Positions 10,851 to 20,320 of a stretch of 64,000 nt of DNA are shown piece after piece. Position numbers and translations under genes: made by a program. This DNA comes from Massospora cicadina. Lineage: Eukaryota; Entomophthoromycota; Entomophthoromycetes; Entomophthorales; Entomophthoraceae. Within the stretch, counting starts at the first letter, position 1; every line of letters begins with the position of its first letter. Location: contig JAKSZP010000149.1 of assembly GCA_022478985.1 (NCBI GenBank), positions 62,001 through 126,000 of the forward strand, in the 5' to 3' direction. The notes beneath the pieces were generated by a model, which had not been told where the DNA came from, ran no database searches, and saw only the letters and a list, made by a program, of their open reading frames with translations.

Positions 10851-11960
10851 TCACTTCGTCACGTTATCCAGAATACGGCACTCCATTACTGCTGACGCGT
10901 ATCTGCCTGCCTCCATCCACACGCCCAGATGGTGCACTGGTCCTATGGTAGGGCGTGGCACGAAGGGGAGCACCAGTGGAGCGGTGTGTGTTGAGTGAGT
11001 AAGGCGTGGACGTGGGCGAGCAGATGGGCCGGGTTGGGAACTAATTGCTGGGGCCCAGCAGTTCTGAAACTGACCAAGGAGGATGATTTCAGTTTTGGAG
11101 GCGTTCAGTGCCGCGTTGCTTACCTGGGAATATTCCTGGATGAGAGCTTCAAGCGCACATGCATCTTGATTATTAGACACCCCAACCACACAATCATCTG
11201 CAAACGCCAATATAGTGACTGGGGCTTGGCCTGGCACATGGACCCCAGTGAGTTGGGCATTCACATTTCGCAGTAGTGGGTCAAGGCTGAAGTTGTATAA
11301 GAGTGGGCTGAGAGGGTCCCCTTGTTGCAAGCCCCTTTGAGGGCGGACTACTTCCGTTAGGAAGCCAGGGCCACGCACTGCCATTGTTGCAGATTCCGTG
11401 AGCAGCATCACCCAGTTGATGAAGCGAGGGGGTAGGCGGTATTGATGGAGGCAGGCCCTTAGGTATTCCCAGTTTACTCTATCCTAGGCCTTTTGTTGGT
11501 CCAAGAATACAAGTGCCCCAGAGGCTGTGGACTGACACACATTAGCCACAGAGTGCACGTTATCCCAAATCGACCTTCTGGGGATAAAACTGAATTGTTC
11601 TGGGGAGATGGTGGCAGATGCTACAGTCCCTAATCGGTTAGCCATAATTTTTGTTAAAATTTTGGTGTCTGTGTTTGTTAGAGAAATGGGGCGCCAGTTG
11701 GCTAAGTCAGGCTTATCCCCTTTCTTGAAGAGTGTGACAGTAATGGCCTCATGTCCTCCTGGTAGGAGGCGCATTTCCAACAGGCTTTGGTTAAGTGAGG
11801 CAAAAGAAGTGGAGATATATATTTGAAATATTTTTTGTAGAACTCATATGGAATTCCATCTGGGCCTGGGTTTTTTCAGTTTGGTGCACCGCGAATGGCT
11901 ATCCATAATTCGTTCAGAGTAATTAAATTCATTATTTCTGGGTATCAGAAAATGGTGCAG
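10851..11960 (-). pseudogene. LINE-B reverse transcriptase
   Basis: RT domain with the same motif order as copy C: LANWRPISLTNTDTKILTKI, FSFIPRRSIWDNVHSVAN, ALVFLDQQKA, QRGLQQGDPLSPLLYNFSLD and AFADDCVVGVSNN. It is broken by a nonsense codon (TAG, 11484-11486 on the + strand complement) at the Tyr of the QKAYDRV motif, where copy C has TAT. A second break separates the N-terminal fingers from the linker. Catalytic residues on either side are still readable, which indicates loss after insertion. Confidence 0.88.
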
Positions 11961-13328
11961 ATATGAGCTCAGTTGAGAAATTCCACCACTTCAGCTGGCT
12001 GAATTGGTTCAGCTTGGTACAACTTGGAGTAATATTTTTAAGTTTCAATTGCCACTTCAGCCAGTGTATCTGCAATAGAATTATCCGATCTTTGCACCTG
12101 TGTGCAGGCCACGCTCTGGCGTGGTGCAAAAAAATTTTAAAGAAATATGCGGTGCACTTGTCGCCTTTAGTGATGCGTGTGGCCCTGTATTGGACACAAA
12201 CCTGATGTTTGTGTTGCCTTTCGAGTGCGTTGAGGTGGGCGGCTGCCTCCGCCCACTTCTGGCCCCATGCAGGGCTATATCCTGAGGCTGGAATGTTGTA
12301 CTCCAAGTGTGCCAATTCTGCCAGAGCGCGCGAGATAACTGCCGATGTGGTTTGTGAGTATCTGGAGGAGAGATGGTGAGAGTGGCGGATGGTGTCCTCT
12401 TTGAAAGTTACCCATATGGAAATGGGGTCCGCACAAAATGGTGCAACAAACTTTTTTTGCCAAAGTTGCCTCTTCCACCCACATGGAAATTCTGGCGACG
12501 CAAGCTTGGGGGGCAGATTTTGCACCAATGTGGGGCCTTAGCAACTGTGACAGGTAGGTGGTATGTTATTGAGACCAGTTGGTGGTCGGAGAAACCAATT
12601 TTTGTTGTTGTGAAGTGGGATATGTGGGGTTGGAACTTCGCCGGCGTTAGAATAAGGTTGATGCAGGTCATGGACCTTAATTGGCCATTGTGGATGTGGG
12701 GACATGTCATGTTTTCGAGAAGTGGGGCATGTCATGGCAGCACATCCAGTAACCCAAGGGTGGCCTTTAGAAAGCGTCGTTCTACGTGACCCTGTGGGGC
12801 GTGGGGTGAGGGAGGCCACCAGTCCATTGGTGAGGTTAGCCAACAGTTCATGTTGCCAACTAGGAAAGAATCAGGGGGTAGCGGGAGGGATTTGACCAAC
12901 AAGAAAAATTCTCAACACTCATGTGCACCATTTGGGGCATATATGTTGACGATTGTGTGCGCTACATCAGCCCACGAGAAGGTGACAATGAGCACTCAGC
13001 CATATAGGAATGTTTCTGAGGATACAAATTTGAAAAAATTATTTTTCTGAATTAACACCCCACAGTGCTTTGACCAAAAGGATAGGGATGGGAGGAGCAT
13101 TGTTTTCCAAGTTTCCTTGGAACCTCGTGGACAGTGGGACTCCTGGATGGCCAGGATATCCACGGGTAAATTGTGTTGTAAAAAACTCAGTTTCCTAGCC
13201 TGGGATGGGGAGGCCTTGAGTCCGACAATATTCAATGTTCTTAAAGTGAAGGTTTCCCCTTCACACCTTAGGTGAGGGGGTGGGCCCCCAGGCCCACCAG
13301 CCTCTTCTAGGTCCCCACGGGCTTTCAC
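11961..13328 (-). pseudogene. LINE-B APE-type endonuclease and linker
   Basis: Start of ORF2. The 110-codon open segment at 12996-13328 has FTLRTLNIVGLKASPSQ, DILAIQESHCPRGS and SFWSKHCGVLIQK, matching the N-W-N-G, QETH and CGV motifs of AP-like LINE endonucleases that nick the target DNA. Later fragments (12408-12843) keep LRSMTCINLILTPAKF (the SRID-like motif) and FSDHQLVSITYH (the SDH motif). A Gln/His-rich linker follows down to 11932. At least three frame changes disrupt it. Confidence 0.83.
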
Positions 13329-13473
13329 AGCAGCGTGTTGTTAGCAGCAACGCTATCAGTTTTTGTTGATTTTTGTGGAAAGAGTCGTGTTGGCTTTGGC
13401 CTTCACTTTTTGTTTTCCCAACGTCAGACAAATTTTTTGTGGTGCAGATGAATTCGGTGCACCATTGAGCAGA
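13329..13473. other. Inter-ORF spacer of LINE-B
   Basis: Short spacer between ORF1 and ORF2 of LINE-B. It is similar to 25755-25918 in LINE-C. Confidence 0.6.
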
Positions 13474-14674
13474 TCAAAAAAAAATTTCAGTTGGGATAGG
13501 TCCCAAGTCATTTTTGACTGGAGCTTGGGTGCAACAATTGGGTGAGATTGAGTCTCCCATCGGATTCTCAGATTGAGTGGCCCACTTGGCATGGGCTTCC
13601 CAATCTGATTGGTTGATGGATTCCCAAGTTGCTTCCACCGCGAAGGTTTCCATGTCCTCCTGGCGTTGTGAGTGTGGGATAGCGGTGGTGGCCTTGGCCA
13701 TTTCCTTGGCCGCGGCCCTATGGGCCTGCTTAGCCTTCTTCCGTTCTTGTGGGGAGATATGCTTTACCAATAGGTAGCAGCCTTGTGCTCCCCATGGGAA
13801 AGCCTCTTTGGTGCTTGCGGTTGGTTCATAGTGCACCTCTCCGTTGGCCATGGCCGCTGAGGGGTGCTCTTGGAATGTGACGCCCTCCTTGATGGGGCAT
13901 GCATGCGCCTTGTGGCTGAACGCGTCACAGTGGGTGCAAATGGGGGGCGCGCTGTCCACGGTCACCCAAAATGGGTGGGTGGTATGCCCTGTGATATCAA
14001 TAAAAGTGGAGTGCAGGATCTGGGTTAGGTCCTTTGCGATCTCCTCAGTTGGGGTCAGAACTGCGATGGCTTTGTCAGTGCACAGGTGTGGCATCAGCAT
14101 GAAGCGTTGCATTTCAAAAGATTGTATTTTGCCATATATGGCGAGACCATCTACCAGGTGTTGTTCCAAAATGTCACGTTTTACCGTAGTAGGCAAAAAG
14201 TCAAACGTGAGGAAAATTTGGTTTGATTTTGTCCATCTGGTGCATTTGGTTTTGATGACCCATTGCCCTTTAGGGAGGTCAACCACTACGCGCACTGCTG
14301 CAGCCTTGTCTGCTGCTTTTTTGCTCTCAAAACCTAGGTCCAGCCAACTGTGTGACATGGAGTGAGGTGCAATATACACCACGGTCAGGAAAATTTTGTG
14401 TACATCTTCACAATTTTTCCCATAAGGCCATTTTATGGATGTCCAGATAAATGCAGACTCCGAATTCCACCGACAAAAGTGGTTGGGAGTGTGGCGTGTT
14501 GATGTACTGGTTGCATCGTGCTTGCCATGTGAGTATCTCCAGGGAAATCGTAACCACCAGTTTTTTAAGATTTTTGTCAATTCCACCAGATTCTCCAGGG
14601 CATTTTTGAACGTTGGAGGCCGCGGGCCTTCCACCTGCTCCTCTTACCTTGCTTGCCCAACTGCTCCCTGACAT
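13474..14674 (-). pseudogene. LINE-B ORF1 (CCHC RNA-binding protein), frameshifted
   Basis: ORF1 begins MSGSSWASKVRGAGG at 14674 and continues to ALWEKL, where a frameshift near 14410-14425 moves it to the frame that runs from CEDVHKIFLTVVYIAPHS to about 13474. It holds the CCHC knuckle CTHCDAFSHKAHAC, and upstream of it the conserved block DFLPTTVKRDILEQHL, which could be an RRM-like core (inference). The homologous ORF1 of copy C is unbroken. ORF1 proteins of this type coat LINE RNA to make the ribonucleoprotein that enters the nucleus. Confidence 0.85.
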
Positions 14675-14734
14675 GGGCGCAGACTAATCTCCTCTTTGAG
14701 ATTATCAAACTAGATTCAGTCTTGAATTGAATAG

Positions 14735-14754
14735 GTTGCAATGGTGATTGCAAC
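14735..14754 (-). promoter_or_regulatory. 5' terminal hairpin of LINE-B
   Basis: GTTGCAA, a 6-base gap, then TTGCAAC: a perfect 7-bp inverted repeat 15 bases from the element 5' end. The same stem with a different loop occurs in LINE-C (27232-27251). Confidence 0.65.
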
Positions 14755-14769
14755 GAGAAAGAAAAGTTT

Positions 14770-14789
14770 ATGATTAGCTTCCCATTTCT
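14770..14789. repeat. Target-site duplication, 5' side of LINE-B
   Basis: ATGATTAGCTTCCCATTTCT, partner of 9492-9511. Confidence 0.93.
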
Positions 14790-15377
14790 GAATGCCATAA
14801 AAATAGTCTTATCCTAGACAATTCATTTGTAATCTCTTGATAAGTTTGTTGCTCTACTCTAAACTCAAAAGGGTTTTTTGCAAGCAAATGGAAAATAGGT
14901 TCAAGATGAGAGATTTATGGGTTAAATTGATAGTGATTTTTCATCACCCATAAGAATAACTATATATCTTGTAGGCTCTTCAGCTCATGCACCTTAAAGA
15001 TTGCTTTATTTTATTGTAAAAGGGTTGAATTTCTCATGCAATATGGCAGTACAAAAAATTTCATATCCTGTTGGAAAAATGAACACTTTGCAGGTTTAAG
15101 TTTAATGTAATTCTCTCATAGTCATTGGAAAATGACTTGAGGTGGTCCATATAATCGGTGAAAATTTTCTAAAAACACCATAATATTATCCAATTATATG
15201 CTTGCACAGCTTATTTTAAGATCTTGCATGATATGATCCATCACCCATTAAAATGAGGCGTGAGCGTTACATAATCTCTAAGGAAATCAAGTAGGTTAAT
15301 ATAATCCTTTCATGCATATCAACGCGCACTTTTATTGATCTTCTGGTGACAGATACACCTTTAATAGCCACTGGTGA
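14790..15377 (-). pseudogene. Gypsy-D reverse transcriptase, C-terminal part and connection
   Basis: Minus-strand reading, with frame changes: IYLTSGY near the right edge, an IMVFLENF segment at the place of the YxDDI-VF active-site region, LKPAKCSFFQQDMKFF (the usual LKPxKCxFxxxEVxFLG), ISHLEPIFHLLAKNPFEF (connection), and FRNGKLII (start of RNase H). This is the standard order of a Ty3/gypsy RT. The piece is bounded on the right by the ORF1-only element and on the left by LINE-B. Reading resumes in the right place across both insertions, which shows that 8-18 kb was once one element. Confidence 0.8.
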
Positions 15378-15390
15378 GGTAAATTTTATT
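15378..15390. repeat. Probable target-site duplication, 3' side of ORF1-only element copy 1
   Basis: GGTAAATTTTATT region. It aligns imperfectly (one indel, a few changes) with AAAGTAATTTTACT at 17289-17302. It is credible mainly because gypsy-D RT reading continues across the insertion (SKI-L before, NKIYL after). Confidence 0.6.
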
Positions 15391-17288
15391 TAACTGAGGT
15401 AAGCTGACCAGGGGACGGACAATACCAAACTAAAACTAAAATCATAATAAAAATTAATGATTCAAACAAAACGCCCAAAATGGACGGATCAATTGAATCA
15501 TACCTAACAAATATCCAACCAGGTGGGTATCAAATACTGCTATACCTCCATGATTGACGGGGAGGGGGATCAGGGGCTTGTCTTTGGCCGCATCTATCTC
15601 ATTCCAGAGTAGGGTGCATGTTAAGGCAGATAGTAGGGGTGTGGGGGCATCAGCGGTATGGGGTTCAATATCTCTGATGACTGGAACTTCTGAATAGTTG
15701 TTAGCCATCATAATGCCAACGATGTATTTGAACAAAGCATCTTCAGCTTTGAGGCGGGCGTCTGGGTATTTAACGAATGTGGCAATGTTGGTTCAGGTTA
15801 TTTTTGCTTTCAGATTCCGTGCTACTGTTACCACATTCTGAATGGCTTCAGTGACGTTTTTGTGTAAAGTTTTCATGTTGATCTTACTTTGTGCAGTAAG
15901 ATTTATGGGGATAACGGGAGATGGAATTCCTCCTGTGAGTGCAGCCACATATTTGGCAGCAGCTTTGCGGAGTGGATGGCAATCTGGTGTGGCAGCTGCT
16001 TCTACTGCAAGCTGGTGGTCGCTGTAGAACAGTTTGGTGTTGTGTTATGGGACATATTTCTTTTTTAGTAATAGATGTGTGGGACGTATTTCCAAGGCAG
16101 GAATTTTGCATCCCATTCTGCATTAAAGAGCCGCTCAACTTGCAGTGACAGTTCTTCAACAACGTTATCTGATTTGTTGATTTCATCCAATAATTCCCTT
16201 AGGTTTTGGTTGAATTGGATTGGGGAATCAGTGTACAGTTGAGGTTTGTTCAATTCATTTGTGGATGCATGGGATCAAACTGGGATCCAATCCAATGTTT
16301 GATTGGAGGGATTATTTATGACATTGGGGTGGGGAGGAGGTTGATTGGTGGCTGCAGGTACAGCTGCAGCAACAGGCTTTGGGGGTTGAGGAGGTAGGAT
16401 TGTGCCCCATACCTGAAACTGTACAGGGTGGGCATCAGATTGGAGGTCAGCAGATGAGTCATCCGATCTGTCTGACATAGTTAAGTAGGGGCATTTTCAT
16501 TTCAAGTGGTCTAACTTGAAACATGATGGACAGATCATCCGCCCACCCTCGATGCAGGCCCAAAACAGATGGTCAGGCGCTGAGGGAATAACGGCGCATG
16601 GCGAAATTGCCACCGCAATTTTACTAAATTCAGGGCTTATTGTGGCGTATTCCCGAGGCCCAGAAAGTTGTGTGGCCCCATTTGGGACCACAAATTGTAG
16701 GATGGGTTTGGATCCATAGGCTGCCAAACCAGCCATCAGCTCCTGGTGGAGCACTTCAGGGGGAGGTAGGTGGGAAGGCCAGCAAACTGGACCACCAAAG
16801 TGGTGTCTGCTGGGAGCTGAGTCCAAGTTGTGGGGAGAGGGGTGCCCTGGAATACCAGGGGCACAGTTGCTACAGTGGCAGCATCAGCTTTTCAGGTGAA
16901 GCCGAGGTCAAATACCCCTTTTAGGGGCGGAAATCAATAAATCTGGTAGGTATCATCACCTCCTGTGCCATTTTGATAATGGCTTCGTCATGGTATGGGA
17001 ATAGTTTCCCATATTTGACCCTTAAGCCATATCGCATGTTGCTCTGGGGAGCACTAGGGGGCAGCGTGGTACCACTTGGTATGAGCAAGGTGGGCGTCCA
17101 GGTCCTTGGGCAGAATGAATCGGCCCATGGGTTTGGAATGACTGGGTGAACCAGTCCTAGCGCATTTTCCTGCCAGACAGAAAATGACGGGGTAGTTTTG
17201 CCGCTGCCCCACGCTGGAGCAGCTGGCAGAGAATCTGATGACATCAGAGCAAAACTACTATGGGTGAATACGATCTGTTTTTTAAATT
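15391..17288 (-). mobile_element. ORF1-only non-autonomous retroelement, copy 1
   Basis: A 1.90 kb insertion in gypsy-D RT. It is homologous to the split copy at 45910-47203 plus 54750-55356, whose summed length is 1901 bp, so both copies appear complete. It has a degraded ORF with one CCHC knuckle and no RT, endonuclease, protease or integrase, and no LTRs or terminal inverted repeats. Copy 2 has a perfect 15 bp target-site duplication, the size made by LINE machinery. This resembles the HAL1 'half-LINE' idea in mammals: an element that encodes only an ORF1-like protein and borrows RT. That comparison is inference. Edges are set by where the gypsy-D reading stops and resumes. Confidence 0.75.
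15454..17244 (-). pseudogene. Gag/ORF1-like CCHC protein of the ORF1-only element (copy 1)
   Basis: Reads right to left from MSSDSLPAAPAWGSGK at 17244 through VMIPTRFIDFRP, GLPTYLPPEVLHQELMAGLA, AYGSKPILQFVVPNGA, then CPSCFKLDHLK (C-X2-C-X4-H, the fourth Cys lying past the break). A Pro-rich linker and a C-terminal block ending PHTADAPTPLLSALTCTL follow. Copy 2 repeats the same milestones: MPAAPAWG, AIYGANIILQFVVPNEA, CPLCFKLDLLKCNC and PHVADAPTPMLS. The stretch around LPTYLPPEVL parallels DFLPTTVKCEILEQHL of LINE ORF1 in position and pattern, suggesting common descent. Several stops and frameshifts are present. It probably bound element RNA (inference). Confidence 0.7.
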
Positions 17289-17302
17289 AAAGTAATTTTA
17301 CT
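17289..17302. repeat. Probable target-site duplication, 5' side of ORF1-only element copy 1
   Basis: AAAGTAATTTTACT; imperfect partner of 15378-15390. Confidence 0.6.
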
Positions 17303-18250
17303 CAAAAAGTTATGCCAAGCGGAAAGAGAGTCACTGTTGAGGTCTATTGTGGAGAAGTAAATGTCAGATGTAAAGTCAGACCGGAGCATTTTCAATTTAT
17401 GGAATTGGATAGCTTTCCTTCTTACTAAGGCTTTTTAGCTTCCTGTAATTCATCACCATTCTGTGACCACCGTTTTCTTCTTTATAAGTAACAGTTGGTA
17501 TGACCATAGACTCTTGGAGAGCATAAGTAAGCCGGAATCCAATAGTTTCTTGTTCTCAGCCTTTATGTATTGCTCCTCCACCTTTAACTTTATATAAGGC
17601 TTCAATTATATTAAGTTAAATCTCATACAATGATACTATGTGTCCAGTCATACATGCTACCATAATCGACATCTTACATATAGTACATATATTGATAATC
17701 TTCAAGTAATTGATTCACTTTCCAAAGTTCCTCCTGATTTAGCTTATTGAATATCTGGATTTGAGGTATGCACAGATTAGATTATTGGGGGTAGGTCAAA
17801 ATCAAGCTGAGTTACAATAAAATGTACCTTGTTGACTTCATCAATGGTAGTAATTGACCTTTCCTGATATTTTTACGCTTCTTGATTAAAATATATTACT
17901 TGTTGTTTAGGTTCCAAGTAATAGCTTAATAGTCCATTAATAACTGAGTTTATACCTTTTATAAAATTTGGTCAAAATTTACTGACTCCATTGATGCTAG
18001 TGATATGTAACAAGCAGTTTAGGGGTATACTCAGGGTGGTGTTGGTAGCTACAACTCTTTGTTCTCCTAATTTTAATTTTTACCTCCTTGGTAGCAAATT
18101 GTGGAATACCTTCTGCTATGTCTCATAAGTTGGGGTGATTTTTGTATTTCTTTTATGGGCAGAATATTGTACAGGCAAAGCAAAAACAGAGTTCTTGACC
18201 AGACAATAGTTATTTCTTTCTGAAGTCTTTATTATCCAGTACAAGGGGAA
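17303..18250 (-). pseudogene. Gypsy-D protease-RT linker and RT N-terminal part
   Basis: Minus-strand motifs, right to left: LNQEELWKVNQLLEDYQYMY (linker helix seen in gypsy-A, B and X as EDQKEKVEALFQKHKEIF), then NGGHRMVMNYRKLK (the RT motif usually DGSxRLVxDYRKLN), then DSLSAWHNFLSKI, where the ORF1-only element interrupts. It is clearly the front half of the RT that resumes at 15377. Frames change several times. Confidence 0.75.
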
Positions 18251-18620
18251 CTTCATTAATTCAGATGTGATAAATATCTTTTTTCAGATTGATGACTCTT
18301 TTGTATTAAATTATTAATTGAATCCTAATAAGTATATCATACTGGCTATTTTCTAGGGCAACTGCGGGAGCTGATAATATTACTTGTCAACTTTAATTGG
18401 AAGAGATGAATATGCACATAGCACCCTAGTGTTTTTTGGACCAGCAGTGCTATATTCTTGAGTGTATTCAAGGTCAGGGGGCGAGCTTGATCTTCTTGAT
18501 GAGCCAGTTTGAGACAACATTGATATGTGATCCCATATTTAATATAGTCATAAATTGACTTTCTAAATTAACGCTTCCACTTTGGTAATGGTTCTCCAAA
18601 CTTTGGCAGGAGTGGTAACA
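18251..18620 (-). pseudogene. Gypsy-D protease C-terminal region
   Basis: A YSSLPIKVDK segment followed by ALENSQYDILIG parallels YSALPLKFGS and VLSNSNYDILIG of gypsy-B protease. The active-site DTG region is not clearly readable. It is placed between the gag knuckle to the right and the linker to the left, as expected. Confidence 0.65.
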
Positions 18621-19470
18621 CCTCTAAGGCAGAAGGTCACATTAAACTTTTGGTAAGTCTTAGGATACTTCATTTTGATATCCATTAGACAGTGCATACT
18701 TGAGATGGGTTAGATCAACAGGGAAAATTGTTGATCAGCATCATTGGTATTACCAATTATTCCTTGGCACCTAATTTCTTGACTGAGATAATGGTCCTCT
18801 GGGTTCTGGGTGTCATCAATATTTTCTGCATTCAAGAAGTTCAGAATGGCAAGCTAGCAGGTGAACTAAAACAATATAACATGTGTACTCATAACCTCTT
18901 TCAGAGCCATCACTGGAATCATCCTTAATGCTCACAAGATGAGCGTTCAGAAATGTTCTGCTTTCAGGTACGTTATGTGAGTTGTCTTATAAGGTACCTG
19001 ACCTAAGCTGACCGCCTATTTCCCTTCTTGGCAAGGGCAGGGTATACTTCAAGCACATATCTTTTGTATGGTTGTTTATCATGCAGTAATTAACCTTTGG
19101 CCTCTCCACTTTCTTAGGGCTTTGCTTCCTCCATGGTATACACTCTGGGTTTTGTAGAGCCTTTCAGGAGGTCTCTGGCGTGTGTATATCAACCATATCA
19201 AACAGGGCTTTATTAATGTCTAAGACAGAGTTGAATCTTAATTTTTCAGATGTGACGTGCATGTCTAGGTTAGGGTTACTATGTAAACTAGTAGTAATGA
19301 CAGCTACAGCATCATCCAGTGTAAGCAACTTTAAAATTACCAGTTTGTGGGCTTTGATATAAAGGCAATTTGCAAATTTGACCAGAGTTTCATTTTAACA
19401 TAGCGTGATTCTAATGAAGGCATGTGTTGAAATTTAGGGGCTTCATTGATCTCTCAAGGCTAATAACCCC
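18621..19470 (-). pseudogene. Gypsy-D gag C-terminal remnant
   Basis: Near 19060-19120 the minus strand reads KVNYCMINNHTKDMC, which keeps the C-X4-H-X4-C half of a retroviral-type zinc knuckle; the first Cys is missing. It is followed by a basic stretch and then the protease region. Open segments here are short (about 60 codons). Gag seems cut short at about 19470, where the putative LTR-G begins. Confidence 0.55.
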
Positions 19471-19474
19471 TAGT

Positions 19475-20305
19475 TGATAACTGCACAGGTTTGATGTGTG
19501 CACGATTAATGTTTTCTGATAATATATAATAGTCGATTGATAATGTTATGAAGACTATTATCCATAGTTGAATAGATAACCAGTTTTGGTCCAACGCTCA
19601 ACCTGTATTTCTCCTCAAAATACTATTGATGTTTTCAGTAGTGAATTATACCCTTATCCGCCTAACTTGATCCACGCTCAGATCCCTAATTTTATGACCT
19701 TTCCTCTGGTCTCACAGAGTCTACAGAAATTCCCGTTCAAGCTCAGCTTCTCTTCTTAAGGATCCTCAATTCTTACTCTTTATCCTATTAAAGAGTCTCC
19801 AATTAAAGCACAAAATCAATAGTTTACTGAAGATTAATAGAATTAAAACCAATAATGAATTCTGCTATTTACTCCTTTTTTATTGTGAATTATCAGGGGA
19901 ATTTATAGAGGGAATTTGGCGCCCAAACCTCGGTTGGCGCCTCAGCCATGAACTGGCAGCTGTTGCCATTGAACTTTTCATTGATATATCACCAGCGATA
20001 TTCTTCTCCATCTGGTTAGGATCCCTTCGTTAGACATCCTCAAGACCTAAAATGGAAAGAGCCAGAAAACATGTCCCTAAATTTTCCACTCAATCCCAGA
20101 AAACCAATCATATTTGGTGAGCGACAAGCTTAGGTAATGGGACTTGTTACCCATTATGGTAGGTCGTGAATCATCTGATTGATTCACTATTTGCAGGCGG
20201 CATCAAACGCCTTGCAACTTGATCCTTAAATTTCCAATTGTTCAGTGATGAAACCTGACTGATTCTAATTGGTACACATGATATTTAATTATTGATTAAC
20301 TATCA
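19475..20305 (-). repeat. Putative LTR (LTR-G)
   Basis: Starts TGATAACTGC and ends GATTAACTATCA, so the ends are TGATA...TATCA, a short inverted repeat typical of LTRs. On the right it is followed by GATGCCCCCTTTTGTTGG, which on the minus strand is a purine tract AACAAAAGGGGG next to the LTR. This would make it a 3' LTR of a minus-strand element whose body lies to the right. I did not find its partner LTR in the window. Length 831 bp. Confidence 0.5.
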
Positions 20306-20320
20306 GATGCCCCCTTTTGT
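20306..20320 (-). promoter_or_regulatory. Polypurine tract next to LTR-G
   Basis: Minus-strand ACAAAAGGGGGCATC just before the putative LTR start TGATAGTTAATC. Confidence 0.5.

Larger units (their letters stand above)
9512..14769 (-). mobile_element. LINE copy B, full-length non-LTR retrotransposon
   Basis: A 5.26 kb insertion on the minus strand bounded by a 20 bp target-site duplication. The 5' end starts AAACTTTTCTTTCTCGTTGC and the 3' end is GCAATAAATTTAAAA, the same ends as copy C. Order along the minus strand: 5' hairpin, ORF1 with a CCHC knuckle, APE-type endonuclease, linker, RT with FADD, thumb, and a CX2CX7HX4C finger. There is no RNase H and no long poly(A); the tail is an AATAAATTTAAA-like A/T run. 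It interrupts gypsy-D at the RT/RNase H junction, so it is younger than gypsy-D. Its ORFs contain frameshifts and nonsense changes. The architecture resembles L1/Tad-like LINEs; clade assignment is not tested. Confidence 0.94.

Noticed and set aside
12373..12895. Overlapping + strand open frames of 60-140 codons
   Set aside because: All lie antisense to LINE-B endonuclease, and equivalent frames appear antisense to LINE-C at 24862-25279.
13844..14365. A 173-codon + strand open frame
   Set aside because: It lies antisense to LINE-B ORF1 and is mirrored by a similar frame at 26346-26861 antisense to LINE-C ORF1; it is a shadow of a conserved gene.
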